Assembly: GCA_964036045.1 (NCBI GenBank)
Contig: OZ038383.1
Location: forward strand, 40,364,294-40,428,293
DNA: 64,000 nt
Direction: 5' to 3'
DNA from: Eutreptiella sp. 'Long Island Sound 2002'
Lineage: Eukaryota > Euglenozoa > Euglenophyceae > Eutreptiales > Eutreptiaceae
In this document: piece after piece, positions 24,791 through 36,217 of the stretch
How positions within the stretch are numbered: position 1 is the stretch's first letter
How the letters are laid out: each line of letters begins with the position of its first letter
Program-made: the position numbers and the translations under genes
The notes under the pieces: generated by a model
The model's input: the letters and a program-made list of their open reading frames with translations, nothing else
The model's database searches: none
What the model was told of the DNA's origin: nothing

Positions 24791-25860
24791 GATTGGCTGG
24801 ACTACAATCGCGGGCACCACATCACGGTGTCCAGCGAGTTCCTCATGGAGATTAAACTGTGGCTGGATAGACTGATCTGTCTCCTAGACACCCAGCCCGA
24901 GAGTGTGTATAGATTTTCTTGTTTGGCTTCCAGCTTAGGACTAAACCGAGGAGATCCTGAAATCCCTGATGTCTGCGTGGATGTGCCTCCGGCGGAACCC
25001 GCTGAGGCTATCTGTGGACTTCAGTGGGCCGTGAACCAGGTAGCATCTGTGGTATTTCTCTCCCTGTCCTCCTCCCTCTACGCCTCTCAGAATATGCTGA
25101 CCTGAGATGCCTTTGTGTGTGTGTATATTGTGAGACGCTAGGGATTCCAAGTCCTGAAAGGAATCCGATCTTGAGCTGTGTTGCCTGGGACGATGCGGGG
25201 TAGCATTTGGGGACGTCAAGCTGAATTGGCTTGGAGTAGCTTTGACGTAGTGTGCCAGCCAATGTAGCAGACCCTCGGCGCTCGCCATGTCATGGGAACG
25301 GCTGCGAAGAGCCGAGTCTAAACGGACACACAACGCGGAACAAGGGGGTGTGCAACTTGATTTTTCGGCCTTCGTGTGTTTGAGGGCGAGGCAATAGCAC
25401 GGAATAACGTGCAATAAGACTGATGCGCAAGCCCATGACAAGATGAGGCCTTTGTTTTTCTAGAGTGACGCTGAAGTTCAGGTAGTTTTACCACATTTAA
25501 TACCATTGTATACCCTCTTGCCCTTCTTTGTGTTTGCCATTGCTGCGAAATGGCTACCGTTTTTATTTTTCAACGCGCTCATGGCAAGCAGGCCCTTTCA
25601 CTTTTGTAAACATGTGGAAGTGGGAATTCATACTCAAGGTAGCTGTCTCAGTTTGTACATCCTTGGTTTGTGAGCGCTTGCGAAACAACTACCCTCCGGT
25701 TGGCGGTAGCCTTTCCTTTGAGAGTGGTCGCCAACTTGCCTCCGGCCGTTGGGCCAGGGAGGGAAGCGCAAAAGCTGAGAAAGCCAACTGTTTTTCTTTG
25801 AGAGCAAGCGCCGGCTCAGTCCCTGTGTTGGGCCGGGGAGGGGTGTTAAAATTGTCCTAA
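24791..25860. other. Sequence right of the Ty3 element, no supported gene
   Basis: A 92-codon plus frame at 24827-25105 and a 166-codon minus frame at 24941-25441 overlap; neither is recognisable. The 3' LTR of the element would be expected here, but I saw no matching copy upstream. Bases 25680-25850 contain two related 'TTTCTTTGAGAG..G(C)GCC' blocks. Confidence 0.4.
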
Positions 25861-26060
25861 NNNNNNNNNNNNNNNNNNNNNNNNNNNNNNNNNNNNNNNN
25901 NNNNNNNNNNNNNNNNNNNNNNNNNNNNNNNNNNNNNNNNNNNNNNNNNNNNNNNNNNNNNNNNNNNNNNNNNNNNNNNNNNNNNNNNNNNNNNNNNNNN
26001 NNNNNNNNNNNNNNNNNNNNNNNNNNNNNNNNNNNNNNNNNNNNNNNNNNNNNNNNNNNN
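25861..26060. other. Assembly gap (200 N)
   Basis: Exactly 200 unspecified bases. Frames reported across it are meaningless. Confidence 0.99.
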
Positions 26061-28433
26061 ACGCTTTCCGTGGCGGGTTTTGTGTGGAGAAATTCTCCTG
26101 AACCATTGCGGTGCCAAAGGATGTTAAGGGCTCGATCTAGAGGAGTTTTAATGTACTTTCATCCTATCATCTTTCCACAATTTTTCAGCGGCACATTTCA
26201 AAGAAAATTGACACGCAAGCTTTTCCGTCGCTTGGACGAACTCATGGTACCCATCCCCACGAGTTTGGTCCAAGAAGGTAATGTCGCCCCTTTGCCTTCC
26301 ATTCATGCCCTTCTCATTTGGGCATGTCAAAGGTTTGAGGCCTTGGTCTTTTGTGGACCTTTTGGCTATATATTGCATTCTCAAACTTGAGTTTTTTTTT
26401 ACGCAAACGCCAACTTGGTGGCCTTGTGAGCATGATCGAAAAGCGCAAGTATGCGAGCTCACAAGACCAAAAGCCCCACATGTTTTTGGATTTGGGGGCT
26501 AACTCAACGATGTATCCACAAACCACCATGCGCAAGTGGAGCGCCATGGTGTAGACCTTGTGAAAACTCGTCAATTTTGGCCCAAATGGCCAGACCATTT
26601 TGGCTCGTTCTCTAAGCCTATGGCGGTTTTGGACCTGGACCGAAGGCGTTATGTAAAATAGAGACCTTCGACTTTATCCAACCTTGTGGTTTATTTTATT
26701 TAACGCCGTTTAGTGACTACATGGTGCATATTGCACTTTTCGTCACGTGTGCATATAGCGACCATGTTGAGTAGGGTTCCTTAGGGACACTTAGCCTAAA
26801 CTAAGTATATTTTGGAGGCACTACACAGGTACTCTCAATTTTGCTATCCGGCATGTTGTAGCGTTTCTATGAGGCCTTGTTTCTGTACTTTGGTGTTTGG
26901 CAATTTTTAGGGTTCTGGGGCATTTTCGCGTGTTTTAAAGATTCACTGCCCGAAAATACCCAAAGTGCGTGTCTTAACCCAAACTCATTTGCTATCGCCA
27001 CCTTGAGGACATGGGCAACTTGCATGTATTTGCCCAAAGCCCAAGTGTCTTGGGAACCGGAGATAAAAAGTCGTGAAGGTGGACTTTTTGGGCCATTTTG
27101 GAGCATATTGACCCAAAAGCCCCCAGGTATGTCCCCCCTGATTTCACTGCCAGGTGCCCATTCACCCGTTGTCCATGTACCAAGGCAATTTGGAAGGAGT
27201 ACACCAACGCGCCTCAAAAGGGCTATATGCCCCTTGGAGCTTCGCGTTGGGTATCGTCTTCGTGGGGTCGCTAAAATGGGCTATCCGTGTATTTTCACGT
27301 TTTCATGGGGTCTTTTTCCTCTAAGGGGAAAAATAGTTAGAAGTTCGGAATGCACCTAGGATCTTGCATGCATGGAGTCTTGAATCTCTTCTTTCAAACG
27401 AATCCCTGATTGCTTTCCTTCTCGCCGTGTGCGTGGAGATATGCTATCGATCAATGACAGCGTTTTGACCGAAAATGGTGTTTTTTCGCGACGTGGGCAA
27501 TCCCTTGATTGTCACATCTCTGTTGGGCACGCGAGATAGGACCGACCTTGGGCGATTCTTCAAGGATAAGACCTCAGGTCCATCGCTAGTGAGTTTCATA
27601 TTTGCTCCTCTGTGCATACACAAGTTATAGCACTTACGGTGGCATGCATGAATCGAGATGACCCTTTTTTTCACTGTTTTGTGCAACTTCATCGGACTAT
27701 CCCCTTGGCCTACATTAAGTGGCCCTTCGGAGATCTTTTAAAGTCCCATTGCATAATTCTACATGACAACTTAGGTCTTTGATATATGATCATGGATCTT
27801 GTGTATGCCCCATTTTGCCTAGTCAGGCAACCCCGCCTAGGTATGTCATTTTGGTATTTTTTGCCCAAGTGCCTAATTGTGTTTTGCTTCTCCTACCGAG
27901 CTACCCAAAGCATGGAGGCTGCCAACCCACCCCCGATGATGGAACATCATGCAGTATCCCTTCACCGCATATGGCGTATTAGATCACCGAAGGCTTGGAG
28001 ATATGCTTTGGTCATGACCCCCCCCCCCCCCCTGTAGGCTGATGGTATGAAAATCAAGGAATATGACCCCACGTTTGACCGTCCATGGGCCTTGATTTCT
28101 TGACTCCCAATCAAAGCCCATGTGGAGTTATTCTCTGCCTACTTATTGGTGTCAGGTCACGTCTTGGGTCCCCATACCCATCTTGTATTTGGGTTTGGGC
28201 CTCATCTTGGGGCTTGAGTGCCTTTTGTTTTTTTGCTATTTGTTACATATTATGGTTGCATGATATGGCTCTTCTTGTCCTTTTAGGTACGAAAGTGCTC
28301 TTTTGTGATCGCCGCGCTTACTTCTAAGTCAATTTTTGTGCAATTAACGTGAGTACTGTTGTGCTTCGCTGGGGTTGCTCGGATTGGGAAACGCGCCCGC
28401 ACCGGAGGCGAACCGCAAATTGAAAATAGCACC
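26061..28433. other. Non-coding stretch, no supported gene
   Basis: The longest frame is 160 codons (26877-27359, plus), opposed by a 116-codon minus frame over the same bases. Neither has a domain. The rest is T-rich sequence with short frames, plus a run of C at 28018-28032. Confidence 0.4.
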
Positions 28434-29101
28434 GGGGGTACAATTGACCGTTTAGGACAATTTTACAGTTGAGGGGGGGTAGCTATAAATCACATAGGCT
28501 AATTAGTTAATGGCCGGTACATGCCATATAGTCCTTGGAGGGTCAATTTATTGTCCTAGATGTAGGAATCCTCTTAATTTATTGCCTTAGAAATATGTTC
28601 ACGCACCTGCTAGCATTCTCTGCACAATTTGTTGGCCTAGCTAGCATTTTGTACCCCACTGAAAGGGTAAATACAACTTATTGCCCTAGCATGAAACATT
28701 ATCCTTCCCAAAACTCAACTATTGCCACGAGCTAGTGATTTGGATGCTACAAGAATACGTTTTGGTGGCTACGGATTTGATCGCTAGAGAATAAGTTCAA
28801 CAGGCAAAAGATTTGGATGCTAGGACAACAAGTTTGTGGATCGATAGTATTTCATGCTAGGGCAAAAAGTTACATTTACCCTTTTAGTGGGGTACAAAAT
28901 GCTACCTAGGGCAATAAGTTGCGCAGAGGATGCTAGCAGGTACGTGAACATATTTCAGAGGTGTCATGGATCTAGGACAATAAGTTGACCCTCCCAAGAT
29001 CAATTGTCAGGTAGTAGCCATTAACTAATTAGCCTGTATGAGTTAGGACTACCGCCCCCTCAACCTTCTCTTTTTAGTAGTACTATAAGTCATTTGACCC
29101 T
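28434..29101. mobile_element. Long foldback element (MITE-like)
   Basis: The two halves are imperfect inverted copies of each other, meeting near 28760. Matching landmarks are GTTGAGGGGG (28468) with CCCCCTCAAC (29064), GGCTAATTAGTTAATGGC with GCCATTAACTAATTAGCC, and TGCTAGCATCCTCTGCGCAA-like blocks. No coding sequence lies inside. The outermost matching bases are GGGTxCAAxTGAC at 28436 and its complement at 29100. I could not settle the target-site duplication. A non-autonomous DNA transposon is the likely class. Confidence 0.75.
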
Positions 29102-29834
29102 TATTCCTCTTGCATTACATTCGAACCGTTGTTAAGCTTTGCAAGCCGCGGGTCCATCACCAGGGGTCGCCAGCCTCCCGTGGATCGCGGGAGGATTCAA
29201 CCGCAGATCTCTTCCATCAAGCTGGGGCTCTTGCCAATCGAACGGGGCGTTTGAAAACTGCTCTGGGCAACCTTCATCAAATTCCATTGCACCTGTGAAT
29301 CATGACCGATGTTGCTGTGGAAGCTCCATTCCGTCCTCTTGCCGTCGTACAACCAATGCAACATTCCCGGAATAAACTAGCTGCCTGCATTTGCCTAAAG
29401 GTAGGGGACATCGAGCCCCCCGCTATGCCTCCAATCACTCTCCACGCCAGAAGGAGTGTGTGCAGCATGAGTGCAGATCTCACCGTCTCGGATTCTCGGA
29501 GTATCGACAACAAGTCATCATCGGCGTGTGGGAATTGGAACCCCGGTACGCTTTTGTGTACCCAGTCTTCCCTTGCTCACGAAGGAGCATATATGGATGG
29601 CCATGGGCACAATTCCAGTCTTTGTGTGGGTTCTTATCCTAAAACCCGAACTGTAGGTTTCAGTTTTGGCGGACGAGTCTGATTCAACCGCTTCAGTGAT
29701 GCCGTCGGCGCTCACATTGGCAGCAATTCCACAATTCTAGCATGGGTCAACAATCAATAATTATTGTCCAAAGACGTCAATCTCCTTTTTCTTATGCCAA
29801 TGACATCTGCATCCGGCCGCATCCATCTCCTGGC
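29102..29834. other. Possible decayed continuation of the minus-strand gene at 29835-30701
   Basis: Minus-strand pieces such as HPYMLLREQGKTGYTKAY and EFDEGCPEQFSNAPFDWQEP read like protein but are separated by stops in every frame. This may be the remainder of the neighbouring broken gene. Nothing else is seen. Confidence 0.3.
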
Positions 29835-30701
29835 TCAACACATGTAATTAGTGCTCTCAAAGTTCCAAGTGGGTGAGCCATGAGGCATCGCACCTGACAC
29901 TCCAGGGCCTGAACCTTTGCAAAATCCCACTTTGCCATATGTTGCCAATGGTACAGGTGGCTTGTAGCTTGTGACTTGTAGCTTATCCGCTATGCATCTC
30001 ACCTCTGTTTTTGGCACCTTCACCATTCCAGCTTGCCCGGTGGATGTTAACGGGACAAGGAGACGCTTCAAGCTGTTTGGGGGAGCCATCAGCTGCGAAA
30101 GAGATGCCCCGTGGTCTCCCACCAGTGCTTCCACAACTTGCACCCCTTTTTAGGCGCCCTCAAATTGGACCCCTATCGCACGGATTTCATCTGCCATGTT
30201 GGTGGTTACCAACTCACATTTCAACACCTTGCCTTCCAAACTCTTTGATTCCTGAACGGATTTCTCTACCTTAGCTTGATGTGAACTCAACCGAGTTAGT
30301 TCATTGAACGCTTCCTCTTGTTGCCGTTTCACCCCCTTGGTGGCCTGCTCACATCGTTGAGGGCGATTGCCCAGCTTCATCTCGAGGTATTCAGTCACTT
30401 GACAACATTTCAAAGCGGCTGCAGTCGCTTGTTCCAAAATTCATTGCATGTTTGATCTCTTTTGGTCAGACTGGGATGTTCGGGCCTGGGCCTCGTTATT
30501 TACCACATTCGACAAATGTCCTGAAGCCTCTACTGGAGCCGTCACAGCTGACCAATGTGCTTGTCCTCCCGGTCCACAAAATGGAACCAACTGAAAAGCG
30601 CACAGGAGCACATGCAAAACCCCATCTCCGAATCTCCGAATCAGGACCCAAATTAATCTTGAACTAAATCCACCTGAACCGCACAATTGAAATAGAATCA
30701 A
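29835..30701 (-). pseudogene. Unrecognised gene with coiled coil, two internal stops
   Basis: One minus-strand frame runs from 30701 to 29835 with stops only at 30441 (TGA) and 30150 (TAA), then ends at TGA 29835. The middle third is strongly helical and Glu/Lys/Gln-rich (KGVKRQQEEAFNELTRLS, then HQAKVEKSVQESKSLEGK), which predicts a coiled coil. The last third is Pro/Gly-rich with basic patches. Similar layouts occur in gag proteins of retroelements and in ordinary structural proteins; I recognise neither. A host gene with introns is possible, since two stops in 289 codons is far fewer than chance. Confidence 0.4.
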
Positions 30702-32283
30702 TGCAATATCATGCTTGCAAGAACAGAATTGGTATCTCCGATTGGAATCAATTTGTGGGATCGATATCCAGGGTCATCATGCAAGAAATGGACAAGAGAC
30801 GTAGAATCTCCTATGGCTATGTCCTAAGTTCTACACGGTCCTTGGGGTGCCAGTCCTTGGTGTTTGGGTCTTCGGCCGTTCCCTACTCTCGGACCATTCT
30901 TGTTTGGGTTCTTGGTTGTTGCCGGCTCTTGCCTCCTTTCTCTTTGGTTCCTTGGCTGCTTCTCCCTAGTCAGCGCTTGTTGTTCGCATCCTTGCTAGTT
31001 TTCCGCTTTCCAGTGCTTTTGCAATGGTGTTGGGCCGTTTCCGGCTGTTGGCCACTTGGCTCTTGGGTTCTTGGACGTTCTTGGTGGGTCTGGCCAATGC
31101 TAGCTTGACGCACCATACGTGCCACTCGGCAGTTCTATCGTCCATGGTTGCGGCCAGAGGCAGATGTTTTTGTCTTTCACTTGTGTATCTACCAGGAATA
31201 TGTGGGCACCATCATACTATGGCGTGCTTGGCGCCGCATTGCTGCGCCATGCGGTGTTCTCCCCGTGTGGTCTCCATTTGCCGGAAAAGTTCTCCCGATG
31301 ACGTAGTGCCTTCCCTACTTGGTACTGCCCTACCCGGTCTTAATAGGTAGCAGCATGGGGCACCAGCAAGCCGTCTGAGAAACTAGCTTATGGTTCGTGC
31401 AAGGGTTAGAAAATTTCAAAAGCAAAATTTGATAGTTCGAAGCACATGATGACACTTAATAGTTCGAGCAATGGTGTGCGCCATCAATCCTAAACACACA
31501 TCTCTCCTTTGTATTCTTGTACTCGTGTAATGCCAAAGAGGGGAAGACAGCTTGAGGGGCGCATTGTATCCGTTCCGTTATTCCAGACTACCCCATCACA
31601 CAAGGAAGTAAATTTGTACATAAAATCATGTTAATCGATTGTTTTGCTTATCCTCATCTTACTGTAATCAGAGAGGCCACATGCCTCTTTTTTGGCCCTT
31701 GGCTCTGTTTGCATTGTGCCCAACTCCGCGAGCGCGACTGTCGTCCTGCAAGGAAGGGATTGGCAGGGATGGCATGAGCTCAGCCCAGGGAAACGCCAAA
31801 GGAGTTATGATTGATTTATGGCATGTATTGCGCTGATGAGATGAAAGATTTTATTGTTCAATTTTCATGGTTGTGCATATTTTAGTGTTTTGCAGTTGGG
31901 GTATTGCCAAGCTGCGCGGGTGTTTGGGCAACTGATGAGAAAAGCCCAGCTGCATATGAAACCCCCATTGATATCCGGAACAACAACAAGAAGAATTGGT
32001 TCATGTGAATTTGTTCGGTGACGGCGTTTGGGGAGAGTTCGGATTTTGAAGGAGTCCCATGAAAGGAGTTTGAAAACACAGAAGGAGTTTCCAAGAGGAG
32101 TCGCAAAGAAACAACAAAGGTACGGAAGTAGAGTTCAACTTCCACACAAGGATGAGGAAACAAACACGAGTTTGGAGATCAAAGAGAGAGTAAAAGAAAT
32201 GAGCCCAAAAACAACTTTGTTATTACATGGTAGCTTGAGCAAAAGGGAGTAGATCCTGCACCCATACCTAGTGTTTGTTTGTT
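30702..32283. other. Non-coding stretch, no supported gene
   Basis: A 135-codon plus frame at 30701-31108 consists of repetitive TTGG/CTTGG-derived Leu/Trp-rich sequence and is probably an artefact. The Lys/Glu-rich frame 32028-32252 starts only at TTG; it could be an exon of the small gene that follows. Confidence 0.35.
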
Positions 32284-32571
32284 ATGCCGAGAACAGAGAA
32301 TAGACTTCGCGCCGAACGAGACTTAGCGCCAAAGCAGCGCGATGCTGCTGAAGATGAGGTCGCAAAGCTGAGGGACAAGCTTCGGCGGAATGAGCAAGAT
32401 GTGGAGCGGCTTGGCAAGGAGCTTAGTGAGCTGAAGCAGGCCATGGCCGAAGGACGACGTCCGTCACAGAAGAGCCGCAAAAAGACACACTGCGGCAGAA
32501 ACAAGAACAAAGCATGGGAAGCCGCGCAAGAAAAGAAGCAAGTGAGAAGGGTTAATGTTAAATTTGTTTGA
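32284..32571 (+). CDS. Small coiled-coil protein, function unknown
   Basis: A 95-codon frame starts at ATG 32284 (MPRTENRLRAERD) and ends at TGA 32569. Residues about 8-58 show regular heptads of Leu/Val/Ala with charged neighbours (EVAKLRDKLRRNEQDVERL), then a basic stretch rich in Arg and Lys (SQKSRKKTH). This is the usual layout of a short dimerising coiled coil with a nuclear-type basic tail. The orientation does not match a classical bZIP, where the basic region precedes the zipper. It may be a complete small gene or the last exon of a longer one beginning near 32028. No known family is recognised. Confidence 0.5.
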   Translation: MPRTENRLRAERDLAPKQRDAAEDEVAKLRDKLRRNEQDVERLGKELSELKQAMAEGRRPSQKSRKKTHCGRNKNKAWEAAQEKKQVRRVNVKFV

Positions 32572-32884
32572 AGGTCTATGTTTTTCTTTCATTATGTGAC
32601 GGATTTTTCAGTTTGCAACTTTTTGTTTTGACGACTCAACCACCGAGCTTCGAGCATGCACTGCGTTTGGTGGGTCATGTGGGCTAGCGCTGTGTGATTC
32701 GTGTGCGCTGGGTGAGTTGCGAGCTCTGCAAGCCATGTGCGCTGTGCGGTGGTCCTAGACTGTGAGCGCGCTTGGCGAGTGTAGGCTGGGTGTTGTGGGC
32801 AGCCCTATTTTTTGTCATTTTGCCCACTCCCCATGTGCCCTTGTGTGAGGGGAGTGGCAAGTTGCTGTAGCAGATTGCGCAGTA

Positions 32885-33133
32885 GTGTGTGAGGGGAGTG
32901 CGCTACCGGCACTCCCCAATGCGAACTGGACTTATTCTACAAGCCCACTCCCGCTCAGCCCCGTGACCCGCTCAACATTATCCGACTCTAGCAACAAGAG
33001 TACACCACGGGGTCGTTGTAATGCCTGCCTGAAGGGTGCCCAGTCCTCTGATGACCACAAACGGCATTGCGTGATGCATTCCCACGGGGGTAACGGCTGC
33101 GACCATTGCTCGGACCATTGCCTTCTCCCGTAG
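32885..33133 (+). CDS. Short Cys/His-rich frame, possible zinc-binding peptide
   Basis: An 82-codon plus frame (GTG start, TGA end) contains RCNACLKGAQSSDDHKRHC and then GNGCDHCSDHC. This is a series of CxxC and His/Cys positions that could bind zinc. The minus strand has a competing 111-codon frame without such features. No neighbour confirms it, and the start is uncertain. It could be a fragment of a transposon-encoded zinc finger. Confidence 0.3.
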   Translation: MCEGSALPALPNANWTYSTSPLPLSPVTRSTLSDSSNKSTPRGRCNACLKGAQSSDDHKRHCVMHSHGGNGCDHCSDHCLLP

Positions 33134-33339
33134 TTGACCTCGATAGTACCGCTTGCCTTCACGATGTTTTGGACACGGCAAAGCTCATCCTCGTTGCCTA
33201 TCGCGGAACCTGCAAGTGCCAAGGCTGCGAAATACAACAGACGATAGCAGATATACACCAATACCAATGTCTGCTAGGAATCTGGAACCAGGGCGGTCTT
33301 TTGGGACCGGGATTTTTTTCTTATTGTTAAGGACCGCCC

Positions 33340-33515
33340 CAAGCGACCATCAACCACCAACCACCAAGTGCCACCAACTGCCAACCGCCACCGGCCGCCA
33401 ACCGCCAACTTGCTAACCGCCATCGACCACCAATCCCCAACCACCAAGTACCGCCAACCACCATCAACTACCACCAACTGCCATCAACCGCCAGTCGCCA
33501 ATCGCCAACTGCCAA
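33340..33515. repeat. Simple repeat of CCACCAACnGCCAACCG
   Basis: Imperfect units of about 7-14 bases made of CCACCAA, CCGCCAA and CCATCAA. The frames across it are low-complexity Pro/Thr/Gln artefacts. Confidence 0.85.
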
Positions 33516-33816
33516 CACATGGTGTGCCCGTGTGCATTTTTGGGAAACTTGGGTACAGGAACACTTCTTTTTTTTTTCTTCGCTAAGGACCGCTAAGGAC
33601 TGCTCAGCGTTGTGTTTTAGAAGCATCAATATTCAGCACACTCCTATGAATTTTTACGATGAACGCTTTGTGGAGCGTTTTCGTCACAACCCGTCCATAT
33701 GAAAGCCTAAATTTGAGAAGGTTCGTAGCGTGTGACGCGTGGTTTATCGGGGTGCACAACTGGCGACGCATGACAAGCACTGCGCAAAGGAGAAAGTCAT
33801 GGGGTCAATCGGATTG

Positions 33817-35374
33817 TTATCCGGGTGTATCCATACATAATGCCACATTCTTTGTTTTTTTCGATTCAAAGCACAGTCCAAGGAGACTTTGTAGTCGCAG
33901 CTTCTCGCCCGTCATGTACCTCAACACCGCATCATAGTTTTGTGGCACCATCCCAAGCGTCGGCCTTAAAGTTGTTGCGGTTGCATCTGTAACCCCGCTG
34001 TCTTCCATTTCTTTGAGACCTTTGGCAAGGCGTCCTGAGGCTCCTTCCGTGAATTTGTAGGCACACTTCCGCTGCTTCCAAATAGTCTCCTACGGTGCCA
34101 AGGCAAGGGAATAGGCCGAGTATAGTGACAGGTACCAATGAAAGTTCACGATATGGCATGCGTACCTCAAGATTTATCCGACTTTGGGGGGGGGGGGGGT
34201 TGTGCAAGGAGTAGGACAACCTTTGTGGCGAGCTCTTTCATCAATCCACAGATTCTGAACGCCCTAACGAGCACCTCCGTGTTGTCGCACTTGGGCCCAA
34301 GTCCTTCAATCTCTTGCTAGAGCAACCCAACGACTTTGCGACATGGGAAATGCAGCCATAGTGTGCGTTGTCTTGGCCAGCCAACAGCTTTCTGGTTGCT
34401 AGTGGCACATCCGTCCGGATATTGTCACTGGTGACAATACGTGGCGGCCAAGGCCCGCCCAGTGGCACTAATGACGTGGCGCGTGTTATGACTTTGGCTG
34501 GGTGGACTGAGCCCGATTTGGTCAATCTTAGAAGTGTGCATAGCGCCAGGCGCAGAACCCTAGCCCTCTCTTCCAGTGGTAGTGTGTGTCCCTGAAACTT
34601 AGCTTGGGGTGCCGCCGGCAGCGTGCGTGCCGCGTACTCTTCAAAATCGAGCGCCAGCTCGGTGAAGGAGACTATGGTTGTGTCGTCCGTTCACTGTAGC
34701 GCTTGAGCCAAGCTACTTGGTCCGCCAGAAAAGCCCTTTCCCATGGTCAGGTGCGCGCGGTGGGGTTGTGGATGCATACCGAGCGCGCCGGGGGGAGGGG
34801 AGGGCATGGGGCCCACCAGCCGATGGTAGGGATATGCGCTGCGCGCCTGCGGGCGCACTGTGGGGAAAAGTTTGGGTGCCTGTTGGTCCCGCAGCTTGCG
34901 TGCCGTAAGTATGGCTACAAACATGACATGGAGGGTCTGTATGAAGGGAAGGTCATGCTGTTTCACGTGCCTGTTCACTGGTGGCTCAATTTAAGGTACA
35001 AGACCACGGGGCCCATGTGTCAAACGGTGGTAGATTTGGGACTTTTGCCGCCAAGGCGCATAATACACGTGGCCGGGGCCGTCTGTGGCGGTGCAAGCCT
35101 GCGCGTGAATGTGTACTGGGCTTGGGCGGCCTTGCCTCCCCCCATAACCGGGTAAAAATCCGCCGCAAAATTGGTCGCGTCCGCCTCCCCCTTTGCGCAA
35201 AGGGAAGATAAGCGCATAAGTCCAGTCTTCAAACTGCCCGTGGGTGCACGGTAAAATTAACCAGTTGGGGATCTGAGATACACGGGTAAATATGAGCTCA
35301 GGAAATACTGCCGGAGGCACCTTTTCGCGCTTTTGTGCTAGCTCATCGTACCACACCTGAGCTGCTCCTGTCAA
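33817..35374 (-). pseudogene. Retroelement-derived coding debris
   Basis: Minus-strand pieces in order. At 35374-35270, TGAAQVWYDELAQKREKVPP resembles the gag capsid motif 'GxAxxWY'. A frame from 34978 to 34241, interrupted by TGA 34691, contains VSFTELALDFEEYAAR, PLEERARVLRLAL and ATSLVPLGGPWPP; segments of this type occur near the C-terminus of retroelement polyproteins in algae and protists as I remember them, not confirmed here. Next, after a TAG that could be a splice acceptor, QEIEGLGPKCDNTEVLVRAF at about 34310-34190. Then, after another TAG, KCAYKFTEGASGRLAKGLKE and QNYDAVLRYMTGEKLRL, ending at TAA 33817. A host gene with introns cannot be excluded for the last two pieces. Confidence 0.42.
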
Positions 35375-36155
35375 ATGTTGCTTCCCCAGTGCATAAACGC
35401 GGCCGGCTGCAGAAAATAAACTGAGAACACATAGATAAACATCATTCTACAGCAGTGCAACGACTGTAAAACACACTAACTGGCAAAGGCGAACGACTGG
35501 ACGCAAGGGGAGGAGGGGGGGATCAGTCGCTACTTGGATTCTTCCATGTCAGGCAGTGCAAGTACTTCACAAGTGGATTAGCCTTCAGACTTTGGAGCGT
35601 GCTGTTCACCAACTTCTTATCACGAGGTCGCGCTTGTGCAAATTCACACCCATAGTCCCATGATAGCTGGTGATGTGTGTCTTCAGCGGCTTTGCATCGA
35701 TGTAATCGGACAATCCGAGCTGATGTGTTGGTATAATTTGTTGCTTCGGGGCTGGCTGCGCGGGTGCCTTGGCTGGCACAACTTGTGAGAGGGTAACACC
35801 TGAGTCACCCTGTGTGGCTTGAGTACCGGCACTGTGTTCGGAAACTGAGGTCATTATTGGGCAATATAGTGACAGGTGCAATGGATCCCAACATGGAGAA
35901 ACGGACAAAAGGGGTGGGCAAACAAGGGCCATTGCAGCTTGGCGGGGGTGTGCACAGCGAATGAGTTTATCCGTCACCGAGATTTACGTATGCTGTCTAA
36001 TTGGCTTTTTCAAATGCATCCGTACTAGTGTTTTGCAATTCCGGGTACCCATCGAGGTCCCCCTGCGTACTTACCACCGTACTGGTGTTTTTTTGGGAAT
36101 CATTGCATGTATGCAGAGAGTGCCATTGGAAATGTACGAAATGCGGACAATGCAA
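35375..36155. other. Non-coding stretch, no supported gene
   Basis: A minus frame of 123 codons at 35606-35977 and part of a 203-codon minus frame at 35997-36608 are present; neither shows a motif or a convincing start. Confidence 0.35.
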
Positions 36156-36159
36156 GAAG

Positions 36160-36217
36160 GAACACTCTGCAGAGCGTTCTGGATGCCTTTCCGTCCGGAA
36201 CACTCTGCAGAGCGTTC
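36160..36217. repeat. Two copies of a near-palindrome GAACACTCTGCAGAGCGTTC
   Basis: The 20-base near-palindrome lies at 36160-36179 and again at 36198-36217, separated by 18 bases. A relative (GGACGCTCTCCGGAGCGTTC) lies at 7350-7369 in the centre of the satellite block. Confidence 0.6.

Noticed and set aside
25846-26117. Frames reported across the N run
   Set aside because: Most residues are undefined; the gap carries no information.
26877-27359. 160-codon plus frame
   Set aside because: A 116-codon frame runs opposite to it, no domain is visible, and it starts from a non-ATG codon.
30701-31108. 135-codon plus frame rich in Leu, Trp and Val that could be taken for a membrane protein
   Set aside because: Derived from repeated CTTGG/TTGGC sequence without a start context; the hydrophobicity is compositional.
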